Of a stretch of DNA of 34,580 bases, positions 23,169 to 30,447 are shown piece after piece; positions within the stretch are counted from its first letter, which is position 1; each line of letters starts with the position of its first letter. The notes below the pieces were generated by a model, which was given only the letters and a program-made list of their open reading frames with translations, did not search any database and was not told the DNA's origin. Source of the DNA: an uncultured Bacilli bacterium. GTDB taxonomy: Bacteria; Bacillota_I; Bacilli_A; RF39; UBA660. The translations under genes and the position numbers were made by a program. Location: assembly GCA_934132925.1 (NCBI GenBank), contig CAKPAL010000004.1, positions 1 through 34,580 of the forward strand, given 5' to 3'.

Positions 23169-23546
23169 CTATTTCAAATTCTTGTTCTTTGAACCATTGA
23201 ATATTACAATTTGACCATTTCCTTCCACCATGTAACCTTTTTTTAATCGTTCATTTTCAATTTTTAACTTCATATTTTCATATTCTAATTTTTCTAAATC
23301 AGTTAATTGTTTTTTGTTTTGATATTTAGCTAATGGATTCCCAGGCTTTATTTTATTTTCTAATCCCTTTTCTCCATCTTTTAAATATTTTTGAATCCAC
23401 GTATGAAGTAATCCAGAACTAATATCTAATTCTTTTCTAACATCTTCAGCAGTTTCATGATTTATTAGTACTCTATTAACTGCTTTTAGTTTTTCTTCTT
23501 TACTCCAATTTCTTTTTGGAGCAGAAATACCCTTAGGTCTTCCCAT
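23169..23546 (-). CDS. IS3-family transposase OrfA (HTH domain)
   Basis: 125 residues. The HTH part contains NWSKEEKLKAVNRVLINHET and DVRKELDISSGLLHTWIQKY, and the second half is a leucine-zipper-like coiled coil (LEKLEYENMKLKIENERLKK), as in IS150-type OrfA. OrfA binds the IS ends and multimerises. ATG 23546 is preceded by AAGGAGATG, and a TATAAT box lies at 23572-23567 on the minus strand. After ENERLKK the frame passes an A7 run and continues 26 residues to a stop; shifting by -1 at the A7 joins OrfB. Confidence 0.9.
   Translation of the reverse strand: MGRPKGISAPKRNWSKEEKLKAVNRVLINHETAEDVRKELDISSGLLHTWIQKYLKDGEKGLENKIKPGNPLAKYQNKKQLTDLEKLEYENMKLKIENERLKKGYMVEGNGQIVIFNGSKNKNLK
23238..23244 (-). 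other. Programmed -1 frameshift site joining OrfA and OrfB
   Basis: On the minus strand TTA AAA AAA GGT contains the slippery heptamer A AAA AAA followed by G. A -1 shift here gives LKKRLHGGRKWSNCNIQWF, which continues without a stop into EQEFEIVLILSKEFN of OrfB. IS3 elements normally make the active transposase this way. Confidence 0.8.
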
Positions 23547-23575
23547 ATAATCATCTCCTTATTTAAATTATAACA

Positions 23576-23621
23576 AAAATAAAAGTAGATCACATCTTTT
23601 TTATGTGTCTACTTTTATTTT
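23576..23621. other. Long hairpin in the right end of the IS
   Basis: AAAATAAAAGTAGA (23576-23589) pairs with 23608-23621, then after one bulged T, CACAT (23591-23595) pairs with ATGTG (23603-23607), loop CTTTTTT. The right arm is part of the terminal inverted repeat, and the left arm lies next to the -10 box of the transposase promoter. It may limit read-through from ftsH-side or outside transcription into the transposase. Confidence 0.6.
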
Positions 23622-23630
23622 ATCACTTCA

Positions 23631-23644
23631 CTATTTTGTTTTAG
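23631..23644 (+). repeat. Right copy of the 14-bp direct repeat flanking the IS
   Basis: CTATTTTGTTTTAG, identical to 22267-22280, directly after the CA end of the IS. It includes the ftsH stop codon on the minus strand and is followed by TATCTTCTTTTTTT, the other half of the interrupted terminator. Confidence 0.75.
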
Positions 23645-25556
23645 TATCTTCTTTTTTTGTACTCTTTTTGCTTTTCTTTATGGTTTCTGTACTTTCTTCT
23701 GAAATTTCTTTTACTTCTTCTTGTGGTAAATGACCATTTTGTACTAGATAGTCGATTTCTTCTTTTGTTATGGTTTCTTCTTCAAGAAGGGTATTTGCTA
23801 TTAGTGATAATAAGTCTTTATTTTCAGTTATTATTTTTTTGGTCTTTTGATAACACTCTTCAATTATTGATCTCATTTCTTCATCTATTTCATGAGCAAC
23901 TGTATCAGAAATGTTTCTATTTTTTGTATAGTCTCTACCTAGGAAGGTGTTGCCATCTGGTTCTTCAAGCATCATTGGTCCTAAAGAACTCATTCCGTAT
24001 TCTGTTACCATACTTCTTGCTATTTTTGTTGCTTTTTTAAAGTCATCGTGAGCTCCAGTTGTTATTTCACCAAATGTTACTTCTTCTGCTACTCTTCCTC
24101 CTAGTAGTCCACAAATTGATTCTAATAATTCATTTTTGGTATAATTGAATGATTCTTCTTTTGGTGTCATCATTGTATATCCACCAGCATGTCCTCTAGG
24201 AATGATAGTAATTTTTTGTACTTCATTAGCACCATCTAGTTTTAATCCCATAACAGCATGTCCAGCTTCATGGAAGGCTACTAGTTTCTTTTCTTTATCT
24301 GTATATTTTTTAGTTACTTTGGCTGGTCCCATTAATACTCTATCAGTAGCTTCATCGATTTCAGCCATTGTTATTTCTTTTTTATTTCTTCTTACTGCTA
24401 GTAAAGCTGCTTCATTAAGTAGGTTTTCTAGGTCTGCTCCAGAGAAGCCAGGAGTTCTTTTTGCCAAATATTCTAGAGTGATGTTTTTTGCTAAAGTTTT
24501 ATTTTTAGCATGTACTTTTAATATTTCTACTCTAGCATTTTTGTCTGGTAAACTTACTGTTACTTGTCTATCAAATCTTCCAGGTCTTAATAGGGCAGGG
24601 TCTAAAACATCAGGTCTGTTAGTAGCGGCTATTATGATAATTCCTTCGTTAGCACCAAAACCGTCCATTTCAGTTAATAATTGGTTTAGTGTTTGTTCTC
24701 TCTCATCATGGCCACCACCTAAACCGGTTCCTCTTTGTCTACCAACGGCATCTATTTCATCGATAAATATTAGACATGGAGCATTCATTTTTGCTTGTCT
24801 AAACATATCTCTTACTCTTGAGGCTCCAATTCCAACAAATAGTTCTACGAAATCAGATCCACTTATATAATAGAATGGTACTTTGGCTTCACCTGCTACT
24901 GCACGAGCAAGTAATGTTTTACCAGTTCCTGGAGGTCCTACTAATAGGACTCCTTTAGGTATTCTAGCTCCCATACTTGTAAATTTTTTTGGATTTTTTA
25001 GGAAGTCTATTAATTCTTGTACTTCTTCTTTTTCTTCGGTTAAGCCAGCAACATCTTTAAATGTGGCTTTACTTTCTTCAACTAACTTAGCTCTTGATTT
25101 GCCGAAATCCATTGATTTTCCACCATTACCTAGTTGTCTAGTAAATACCCAAATGGTTACTCCTGCTAATAAAACAATTGGTAGAAATTCCATAATAGCG
25201 GCCATCCATGAAGAGGCTTCAGGATCATTTACTATTGTTAATTTGAAATCACTAGTTTTTTCTTTGGCAGTTGTTATTTGTGATATAAACTCTTCAGATC
25301 TTGGTATATATAGAACAAAACTTTCATTATCTTTATAATTTTCTAGTTTTCCTGTTAGTTTATATGTTTCTGTTCTGACTTTTGGTGTAATTGTTAATTC
25401 TGTTATTTTACCACCATTTAAGTCTTGTAAAAATTCATCATAGGTAAGTTCATTTACTACATTATTGAACATATTAAATATTAATAAGCATCCTATGAAA
25501 AATACTAATAAAAATACATAAGGCATTAATCCTTTTTTGATATCTTTTCTATTCAT
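23631..25556 (-). CDS. ftsH: ATP-dependent zinc metalloprotease FtsH
   Basis: 641 residues from ATG 25556, which has GAGAGGAAG upstream; the start lies inside the last codons of tilS (8-base overlap). FtsH is a membrane-bound hexameric AAA+ protease for quality control. Two membrane segments (about 10-30 and 123-148) flank an outer loop. The AAA domain has Walker A GPPGTGKT (207-214), IFIDEIDAVGR and the pore loop around YISGSDFVELFVG. The zinc site is HEAGH (429-433), with a distal Asp region GAHDDFKKAT. The Lys/Glu/Thr-rich tail ends EDTKTK. The stop codon lies in the right copy of the IS-flanking repeat, so the tail is unchanged by the insertion. Confidence 0.97.
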   Translation of the reverse strand: MNRKDIKKGLMPYVFLLVFFIGCLLIFNMFNNVVNELTYDEFLQDLNGGKITELTITPKVRTETYKLTGKLENYKDNESFVLYIPRSEEFISQITTAKEKTSDFKLTIVNDPEASSWMAAIMEFLPIVLLAGVTIWVFTRQLGNGGKSMDFGKSRAKLVEESKATFKDVAGLTEEKEEVQELIDFLKNPKKFTSMGARIPKGVLLVGPPGTGKTLLARAVAGEAKVPFYYISGSDFVELFVGIGASRVRDMFRQAKMNAPCLIFIDEIDAVGRQRGTGLGGGHDEREQTLNQLLTEMDGFGANEGIIIIAATNRPDVLDPALLRPGRFDRQVTVSLPDKNARVEILKVHAKNKTLAKNITLEYLAKRTPGFSGADLENLLNEAALLAVRRNKKEITMAEIDEATDRVLMGPAKVTKKYTDKEKKLVAFHEAGHAVMGLKLDGANEVQKITIIPRGHAGGYTMMTPKEESFNYTKNELLESICGLLGGRVAEEVTFGEITTGAHDDFKKATKIARSMVTEYGMSSLGPMMLEEPDGNTFLGRDYTKNRNISDTVAHEIDEEMRSIIEECYQKTKKIITENKDLLSLIANTLLEEETITKEEIDYLVQNGHLPQEEVKEISEESTETIKKSKKSTKKEDTKTK

Positions 25557-26862
25557 AATCTTCCTCTCTTTCAATACACTTTATTATTATATCATAGTTT
25601 TCATCTTTTTTATAGCATAAATTACTTTTTTTAATATTTGGTATCCATAGTATTTTATCTTCGCTATCTACCAATAGGGGATAATTATTTCTTTTTGATA
25701 TTGGTAATTTATTTTCTATGAATATTTCTTTTATTTTTTTCTTATAATTACTATTTTTAAGTATCATATAGTCACCATCTTTTCTGTTCCTTATATATAT
25801 GGGGAATTTAATATCTTTACTATTTAGTCTACATATATTATTTCCATCTGATTCTTCTTTTGATTCTTTTTTGATTTCTAGATTATCTATTTTTGTGTTA
25901 TCTTCAAATATTATTTTGTACTTTTTTTCTTCTTTAATGTTATTTTTGATATAGAGTTTATTATATTCTTTTACTAGTATTTTACCTTGAGGCATATTTA
26001 TACTTAAGTTGGGTTTATTACTATTTATTATTGCTAGTATATTTTGAATATGTTTTTCAGTAATTATATTACTTTCATTATTGTAAATATCATTCATTAT
26101 ATAGTATAGAATATTCTTTTTTAGGAAGGGGTCTTCTTTATTTAGAATATCAATATTTATTATGTCATTTTGATAAATATTTGGTATTTTTTTATTTATT
26201 TCTCTATCAATATATTCGTTATATTCTTGAAGAGTTTCGGAATACTTTAAGAATTTTAGATGAATATTTTTATCTTTTTCTTTTAGTATTGGTAATACTT
26301 TGTGTCTATACCAGTTTCTAGTATAGTCTATGTTTGTGTTAGAACTATCAATATAATATGTGATATTGTGTGATTTGTTATAAGTTATTATGTCATTTTT
26401 AGTATATGGAAGCAATGGCCTTATTATGTCGTAGTTTTTTAATTTGCTTATTCTTTTGATACCAGCATAACCTTCAATATTTGATACTCTTTCTATTTTC
26501 ATGAGAATTGTTTCTATTAAATCATCGCCGTGATGGGCAAGAAATAATTTATTTGAGTTATATTTATTTAATATTTCTTCATAATATTTATATCTTATTT
26601 TTCTTGCTTCGTTTTCAAAGTTATTCTCTTTGTATTCTTTTATGGTCATTGATTCAAAAATTAAGTTATGTTCTTGGCAGTATTTTTTTAAGTATTCTTC
26701 TTCAATGATACTTTGCTCTCTTATATTATGATTAATATGACACACTATTATCTTGTTTGTTTTCTTTTCTAGGATATTTAGTAGGCACATGGAATCTGGA
26801 CCTGCTGATACGCCTACCACTACATAGTTGTCGAAATTAATGTCGTTTAATTCTTGTTCCAT
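25549..26862 (-). CDS. tilS: tRNA(Ile)-lysidine synthase
   Basis: 437 residues. TilS converts C34 of the CAU tRNA-Ile to lysidine, which is essential for reading AUA. ATG 26862 is chosen because AAGGAGGAG lies between it and an upstream in-frame ATG (26880). The PP-loop reads VGVSAGPDSMCLL; the usual SGGxDS has Ala at the second place. Further motifs are CHINHNIR, LAHHGDDLIETILM, RPLLPYTKNDI and NWYRHKVLPIL. The C-terminal TilS domain contains IRNRKDGDYMIL and PLLVDSEDKILWIPNIKKS. It overlaps ftsH by 8 bases; tilS-ftsH order matches Bacilli, without hprT between them. Confidence 0.95.
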   Translation of the reverse strand: MEQELNDINFDNYVVVGVSAGPDSMCLLNILEKKTNKIIVCHINHNIREQSIIEEEYLKKYCQEHNLIFESMTIKEYKENNFENEARKIRYKYYEEILNKYNSNKLFLAHHGDDLIETILMKIERVSNIEGYAGIKRISKLKNYDIIRPLLPYTKNDIITYNKSHNITYYIDSSNTNIDYTRNWYRHKVLPILKEKDKNIHLKFLKYSETLQEYNEYIDREINKKIPNIYQNDIINIDILNKEDPFLKKNILYYIMNDIYNNESNIITEKHIQNILAIINSNKPNLSINMPQGKILVKEYNKLYIKNNIKEEKKYKIIFEDNTKIDNLEIKKESKEESDGNNICRLNSKDIKFPIYIRNRKDGDYMILKNSNYKKKIKEIFIENKLPISKRNNYPLLVDSEDKILWIPNIKKSNLCYKKDENYDIIIKCIEREEDYE

Positions 26863-26919
26863 AGCTCCTCCTTCAAGCATATATTATATCAGAAAAATGA
26901 TTATTTTTGAATATTTGTT

Positions 26920-26948
26920 TTGACATTTATTTGGTTTTATTATATAAT
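26920..26948 (+). promoter_or_regulatory. Perfect consensus sigma-A promoter
   Basis: TTGACA (26920-26925), a 17-base spacer and TATAAT (26943-26948), both hexamers exact. It drives the small gene at 26974. A minus-strand TATAAT for tilS lies at 26888-26883, so the two promoters are divergent. Confidence 0.85.
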
Positions 26949-26973
26949 TTCATTCTGTGAGGTGAAAGAACTT

Positions 26974-27321
26974 ATGAATTCTGATTATAAGGTGGTGTCT
27001 TTCTTTTCTTTTTTAGCAGGCTTTTTTCTTGTTAGTAGGAGTTCGACATGTGGTGAATTATCTTATTTAATGAATGATTTTACTAATAGATTTAATATTT
27101 ATATTGATGATGATAATGACGATTTATATTTTTTTGATAAGTTGGTTTGTTTTAGAGATAAAGATATAAACTTAAGATATGATTATGATGATATTGTTAA
27201 TATTAATGGTAATATATATAGGGTTAATGACTATTTATATAGTTTGACTACTAATGAAGTAAGAGATTATTTTAATATTTCTTATAAGAATAATATTAAA
27301 ATAAAAACTAAAGTTTCGTAA
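26974..27321 (+). CDS. Small hypothetical protein, membrane-anchored or exported
   Basis: 115 residues from ATG 26974, which has GAGGTGAAAG upstream; the frame is open further upstream but that part covers the promoter. The N-terminus has a hydrophobic segment (VVSFFSFLAGFFLVS, about 6-20) followed by SSTCGEL, so it may be a signal anchor; the Cys context is not a good lipobox. The rest is rich in Asp, Asn and Tyr (IYIDDDNDDLYFF, DINLRYDYDDIVNINGN) with strand-like spacing. No family is recognised. The gene is alone, with an exact consensus promoter, divergent from tilS and convergent with tyrS, sharing a terminator with it. Confidence 0.6.
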   Translation: MNSDYKVVSFFSFLAGFFLVSRSSTCGELSYLMNDFTNRFNIYIDDDNDDLYFFDKLVCFRDKDINLRYDYDDIVNINGNIYRVNDYLYSLTTNEVRDYFNISYKNNIKIKTKVS

Positions 27322-27341
27322 TGAACTTTAGTTTATTTTTA
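27305..27341. terminator. Bidirectional terminator between the small gene and tyrS
   Basis: AAACTAAAGTT (27305-27315) pairs with AACTTTAGTTT (27324-27334), loop TCGTAATG. T runs follow on the plus strand (ATTTTTATT) and on the minus strand (TTTTTAT). It overlaps the 3' coding ends of both converging genes. Confidence 0.8.
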
Positions 27342-28539
27342 TTAAATAGTATTTTTTCTTTCCTCTTCTGATGATATGATTTTTTCTTGTATTATCTACT
27401 AGATGGTTTTCATCGTTTATTACTTCTCCATCTAGAGTGATTGCATTATTTGATAGGAATTCTCTTGCTTCTCTTTTTGAAGATGCAATACCATTATTTG
27501 TCATTATATTTATTATTGTATCTTTTTCGGATGTAAATGTTGGCATTCCTTTAAATACTGTTTCTATTTCTTCATCGGTTAGATCTTTTACATTACCAGT
27601 AAATAGACATTCTGTTAGCTTGATTGCTTCTTGTAGTTCTTCTTCACCATGTAAGAATCTTACTACTTCACTAGCAAGTGCTTTTTGGGCTTCTCTTTTT
27701 TCCGGTTCTGTTTTTGTCATTTCTTCTAATCTATCAATTTCTTCATGTGATAGGAAGGTAAATACTTTTAGGTATTCTACTACTTTTGAGTCATCTGTAT
27801 TTACTAGGTATTGGTATATTTCATAAGGTGAAGTTTTATTTTTGTCTAACCATAAGGCATTTCCTTCACTCTTACCAAATTTATTTCCAAATTTATCTAG
27901 TATTAGGGGCATTGTAAAACCATATGCTTCTTCTCCTGTTTTCTTTCTTATTAGGTCAATACCAGCGGTTATATTTCCCCATTGATCTGATCCTGCTACT
28001 TGAAGTGTGCAACCATATTCTTTATTTAGATGTAAGAAGTCTAAACTTTGTAATATCATGTAAGACATTTCACAGTAAGTGATACCACTTTCTAATCTTC
28101 TTCTTACGATGTCTTTATTAATCATGTAATTTACATTGAAGTGTTTTCCGTAATCTCTTAAGAAGTCGATAGCGGAAATATCTTTTATCCAATCATAGTT
28201 ATTTACTACTTTAAAACCAAATAGTCTTTGTACTTGATTTTTTAAGCATTCTGTATTTTTAAATAACTCTTCTTTTACTATTGTATCTCTTTCTGCTGTT
28301 GGTCTTGGGTCTCCGATTAAACCTGTTCCTCCTCCTACTAATAGGATTGGATTATGACCATAATCTTTTAATCTCTTACTGATTAAAAAACTTGATAAAT
28401 GTCCTAGATGTAATGAATCAGCAGTAGGGTCTGTTCCTATATAGAATGTTAATTTTTCATTGTTTAACTTATCTATCAAATCTGGACTTGAAAAGTCTTT
28501 TATTAATCCTCTCCATACTAAATCGTCATATAATTTCAT
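27328..28539 (-). CDS. tyrS: Tyrosyl-tRNA synthetase
   Basis: 403 residues. Class I synthetase charging tRNA-Tyr. The HIGH motif is HLGH (44-47, in DSLHLGHLSS), the tyrosine pocket includes YIGTDPTADS and QVAGSDQWGNI, and the KMSKS loop is KFGKS (220-224). The C-terminal S4 RNA-binding domain (about 335-403) contains GIASSKREAREFLSNNAITL. GGAGAGG precedes ATG 28539. Expression is controlled by a tyrosine T-box leader (28562-28791). It converges on a small unknown gene through a shared terminator. Confidence 0.97.
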   Translation of the reverse strand: MKLYDDLVWRGLIKDFSSPDLIDKLNNEKLTFYIGTDPTADSLHLGHLSSFLISKRLKDYGHNPILLVGGGTGLIGDPRPTAERDTIVKEELFKNTECLKNQVQRLFGFKVVNNYDWIKDISAIDFLRDYGKHFNVNYMINKDIVRRRLESGITYCEMSYMILQSLDFLHLNKEYGCTLQVAGSDQWGNITAGIDLIRKKTGEEAYGFTMPLILDKFGNKFGKSEGNALWLDKNKTSPYEIYQYLVNTDDSKVVEYLKVFTFLSHEEIDRLEEMTKTEPEKREAQKALASEVVRFLHGEEELQEAIKLTECLFTGNVKDLTDEEIETVFKGMPTFTSEKDTIINIMTNNGIASSKREAREFLSNNAITLDGEVINDENHLVDNTRKNHIIRRGKKKYYLIKIN

Positions 28540-28561
28540 TTTTATCCTCTCCTTTTTTATA

Positions 28562-28791
28562 TAAAAAAAGATGATACCAAAAGGACGAAATTACTCGTGG
28601 TACCACCTTTATTTACAATATTTTATTTTTATTTATTAATAATATTGTCTCAATATGATAACGGTTTTTACCGATTAAACTCTTAATATTGTAATTCATT
28701 ATTTCGGTATTGTTAATTTCCACCTAACATTAACTCTCTATTTAATACTATTGAAATAACTACTTAATATTCGTCGTTGTTTAATAAATAT
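28562..28791 (-). promoter_or_regulatory. T-box riboswitch leader of tyrS, specifier TAC
   Basis: The conserved T-box AAGGTGGTACCACG is at 28609-28596 on the minus strand. The antiterminator competes with a terminator formed by GGTGGTACCA (28607-28598) and TGGTATCATC (28579-28570), which is followed by seven T (28568-28562). In stem I, TTATTTC pairs with GAAATAA and AATATT pairs with AATATT; the internal loop between them carries GAATTAC, placing TAC (28693-28691), a Tyr codon, in the specifier position. Uncharged tRNA-Tyr should favour tyrS transcription. Confidence 0.9.
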
Positions 28792-28797
28792 GTCTAA

Positions 28798-28826
28798 ATT
28801 GTATTACATTTTGGTATTAATGTCAA
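28798..28826 (-). promoter_or_regulatory. Promoter of the tyrS leader
   Basis: On the minus strand TTGACA (28826-28821), a 17-base spacer and TACAAT (28803-28798), giving a leader of about 250 bases before tyrS. Confidence 0.8.
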
Positions 28827-28863
28827 TAATAAAATTGAAAAAAGTTTTAAAAGTTTTTTGTTT

Positions 28864-28932
28864 CACTTTAAGCCTTAAGTAAACTTAAGTCTTAGAGTGT
28901 TAGTTTAAGCCTAATTTCTAGTCTTAAACTAA
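28864..28932. repeat. Two adjacent hairpins with a shared TTTAAG/CTTAAG motif
   Basis: Hairpin 1: CACTTTAAG (28864-28872) pairs with CTTAGAGTG (28891-28899) with one mismatch, and inside it CTTAAGT (28874-28880) pairs with ACTTAAG (28883-28889). Hairpin 2: TTAGTTTAAG (28900-28909) and CTTAAACTAA (28923-28932) are a perfect 10-bp repeat. They lie in the 215-base gap between the divergent tyrS and prfA promoters, outside both predicted transcripts. Apart from these and the promoters I see no gene in 28827-29093. Confidence 0.6.
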
Positions 28933-29040
28933 TGTATCAACCATACTTTTTATATATAAGTTGTTTCTATGTATTTTGTCTTTTATTGGTATATAGTATG
29001 TTGTTTGTTTAAGAAGTTTAATTAAAAGTATTATTATTAA

Positions 29041-29069
29041 TTTACTTTTTTATTTTTTTATTATATAAT
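29041..29069 (+). promoter_or_regulatory. Promoter of prfA
   Basis: TTTACT (29041-29046), a 17-base spacer and TATAAT (29064-29069), 24 bases before the prfA start. Same hexamers as the rpsF promoter. Confidence 0.75.
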
Positions 29070-29093
29070 ATTTAAGGAAATGAGGGATAATCT

Positions 29094-30152
29094 ATGATAG
29101 ATAGACTAGAGGCTACATTAAAGAGATATAATGAGATAGGAGAGGAACTATCTAGTCCTGATATTATATCTGATATTAAAAAAATGACAGTTCTTTCTAA
29201 AGAGAGAACTAGTTTGGAAAAGATAGTAGAAGTATATAAAGAATACAAAATAGTATTATCTGATATCGAAGAAGCAAAGTTAATGCTTGATGATAAGGAA
29301 ATGGCTAGTTTTGCTAAAGAGGAACTTGCTAATGCTGAGGAAAAGAAAAGTAAACTAGAAAGTGAACTTGAAATATTATTAATACCACATGATCCTAATG
29401 ATGACAAAAATGTTATTGTGGAAATTAGGGGTGCTGCTGGTGGAGATGAGGCTAATATTTTTGCTGGTGATTTATTTGATATGTATAATAAGTATGCTTC
29501 TAATGAAGGATGGAAAATAGAAATACTTAATGCAGTAGAAGGTACTGCTGGCGGATATTCTCAAATTGAATTTATGGTTAAGGGAGAAGGAGTTTACTCT
29601 AAATTAAAATATGAGAGTGGTGCTCATAGAGTACAAAGAGTACCTGCGACTGAGAGTCAGGGTAGGGTTCATACGAGTACAGCTACTGTTCTAGTTATGC
29701 CTGAAGCAGAAGAATTTGATTTTGAATTAGATGAATCAGAAGTTAGAATTGATATAACAAGAAGTAGTGGTTGTGGCGGACAGGGTGTTAATACGACTGA
29801 TAGTGCGGTTAGACTTACACATATTCCTACGGGTATTATTGTTTATTCACAAACTGAAAGAAGTCAGATTAAGAATAAAGAACTTGCTTTTAAGATACTT
29901 AAAACTAGACTTTATGATATGAAACTTAGAGAACAAGAGGAAAAAGAGGCAGCAGAGAGAAAAGTTAAAATTGGTACTGGGGATAGAAGTGAAAAGATAA
30001 GAACTTATAATTATCCTCAGAATAGAATTACAGACCATAGAATTGGATATACTTCAATGAATTTAGATAGAGTTATGGATGGAGATATGGAAGATTTAAT
30101 TGAGGCTTTAATTAATGAGGACCAAAAGAAGAAACTAGAGGGAACTATCTAA
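29094..30152 (+). CDS. prfA: Peptide chain release factor 1
   Basis: 352 residues. RF1 reads UAA and UAG; the tripeptide PAT (184-186, in RVPATESQGRVH) marks it as RF1 rather than RF2. The catalytic GGQ is at 228-230 (SSGCGGQGVNTTDSAVR) and is the glutamine methylated by PrmC, encoded just downstream. The N-terminal helical domain is about 1-100. GAGGGAT lies before the ATG. Because TGA is also used as a stop in this window, a separate RF2 must exist elsewhere. It is followed after one base by a zinc-ribbon gene and then prmC. Confidence 0.97.
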   Translation: MIDRLEATLKRYNEIGEELSSPDIISDIKKMTVLSKERTSLEKIVEVYKEYKIVLSDIEEAKLMLDDKEMASFAKEELANAEEKKSKLESELEILLIPHDPNDDKNVIVEIRGAAGGDEANIFAGDLFDMYNKYASNEGWKIEILNAVEGTAGGYSQIEFMVKGEGVYSKLKYESGAHRVQRVPATESQGRVHTSTATVLVMPEAEEFDFELDESEVRIDITRSSGCGGQGVNTTDSAVRLTHIPTGIIVYSQTERSQIKNKELAFKILKTRLYDMKLREQEEKEAAERKVKIGTGDRSEKIRTYNYPQNRITDHRIGYTSMNLDRVMDGDMEDLIEALINEDQKKKLEGTI

Positions 30153-30153
30153 T

Positions 30154-30447
30154 ATGAAAAAGGGGAGTTTTGATTTTAGCAGTTTGGTTTGTTTAGAGTG
30201 TGGAAATATTTTTACTATTCCTAGAAAGAGTGCAAGATCTAAAAGTAATGGACATATTAAAGATTTGTGGTGTCCTATTTGTAAAAATATTAGTAAGCAT
30301 TATGAGGTGAGAGATATTGATAGTTTTTTATATAATTTAGAATATAATAATGAAATTAAACAATATGTTAGAGATTTAATCAGTAATGGACCTGGTGAGG
30401 ATTGTGAAAGAAAAGATAGAATATTTAAGAAAATATTTAAAAGATAA
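30154..30447 (+). CDS. Small zinc-ribbon protein between prfA and prmC
   Basis: 97 residues, soluble and basic. Two CxxC pairs, LVCLECGNIF (C13, C16) and LWCPICKN (C40, C43), separated by a loop with IPRKSARSKSNGHIKD, form a zinc ribbon. The rest is a charged helical tail (YNNEIKQYVRDLI and ending KDRIFKKIFKR). I do not know the family. It begins one base after prfA, with AAGGGGAG-type sequence nearby, and its last 62 bases overlap the annotated start of prmC, so it belongs to the same transcript. Position between a release factor and its methylase suggests a link to translation, but this is inference. Confidence 0.65.
   Translation: MKKGSFDFSSLVCLECGNIFTIPRKSARSKSNGHIKDLWCPICKNISKHYEVRDIDSFLYNLEYNNEIKQYVRDLISNGPGEDCERKDRIFKKIFKR

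Larger units (their letters stand above)
22281..23630 (-). mobile_element. IS3-family insertion sequence (IS150-like), 1350 bp
   Basis: It starts TG and ends CA. The terminal inverted repeats (22281-22317 and 23630-23594) share TGAA at the tip and AAAAGTAGACAC further in, matching at 28 of 37 positions by eye. It carries two overlapping transposase frames on the minus strand joined by a likely -1 shift, with DDE residues intact, so the element could be active. It lies between the converging divIC and ftsH genes and disrupts neither. A 14-bp direct repeat flanks it. A long hairpin lies inside the right end. Confidence 0.9.

Noticed and set aside
24145..24870. A 241-codon open frame on the plus strand inside ftsH
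   Set aside because: It lies fully antisense to a well-conserved AAA domain, has no ribosome binding site, and its composition mirrors the ftsH codons.
28861..28932. Tandem hairpins as terminators of tyrS-side or prfA-side transcripts
   Set aside because: They lie upstream of both divergent promoters and lack a T run on either strand, so a terminator role is unlikely.
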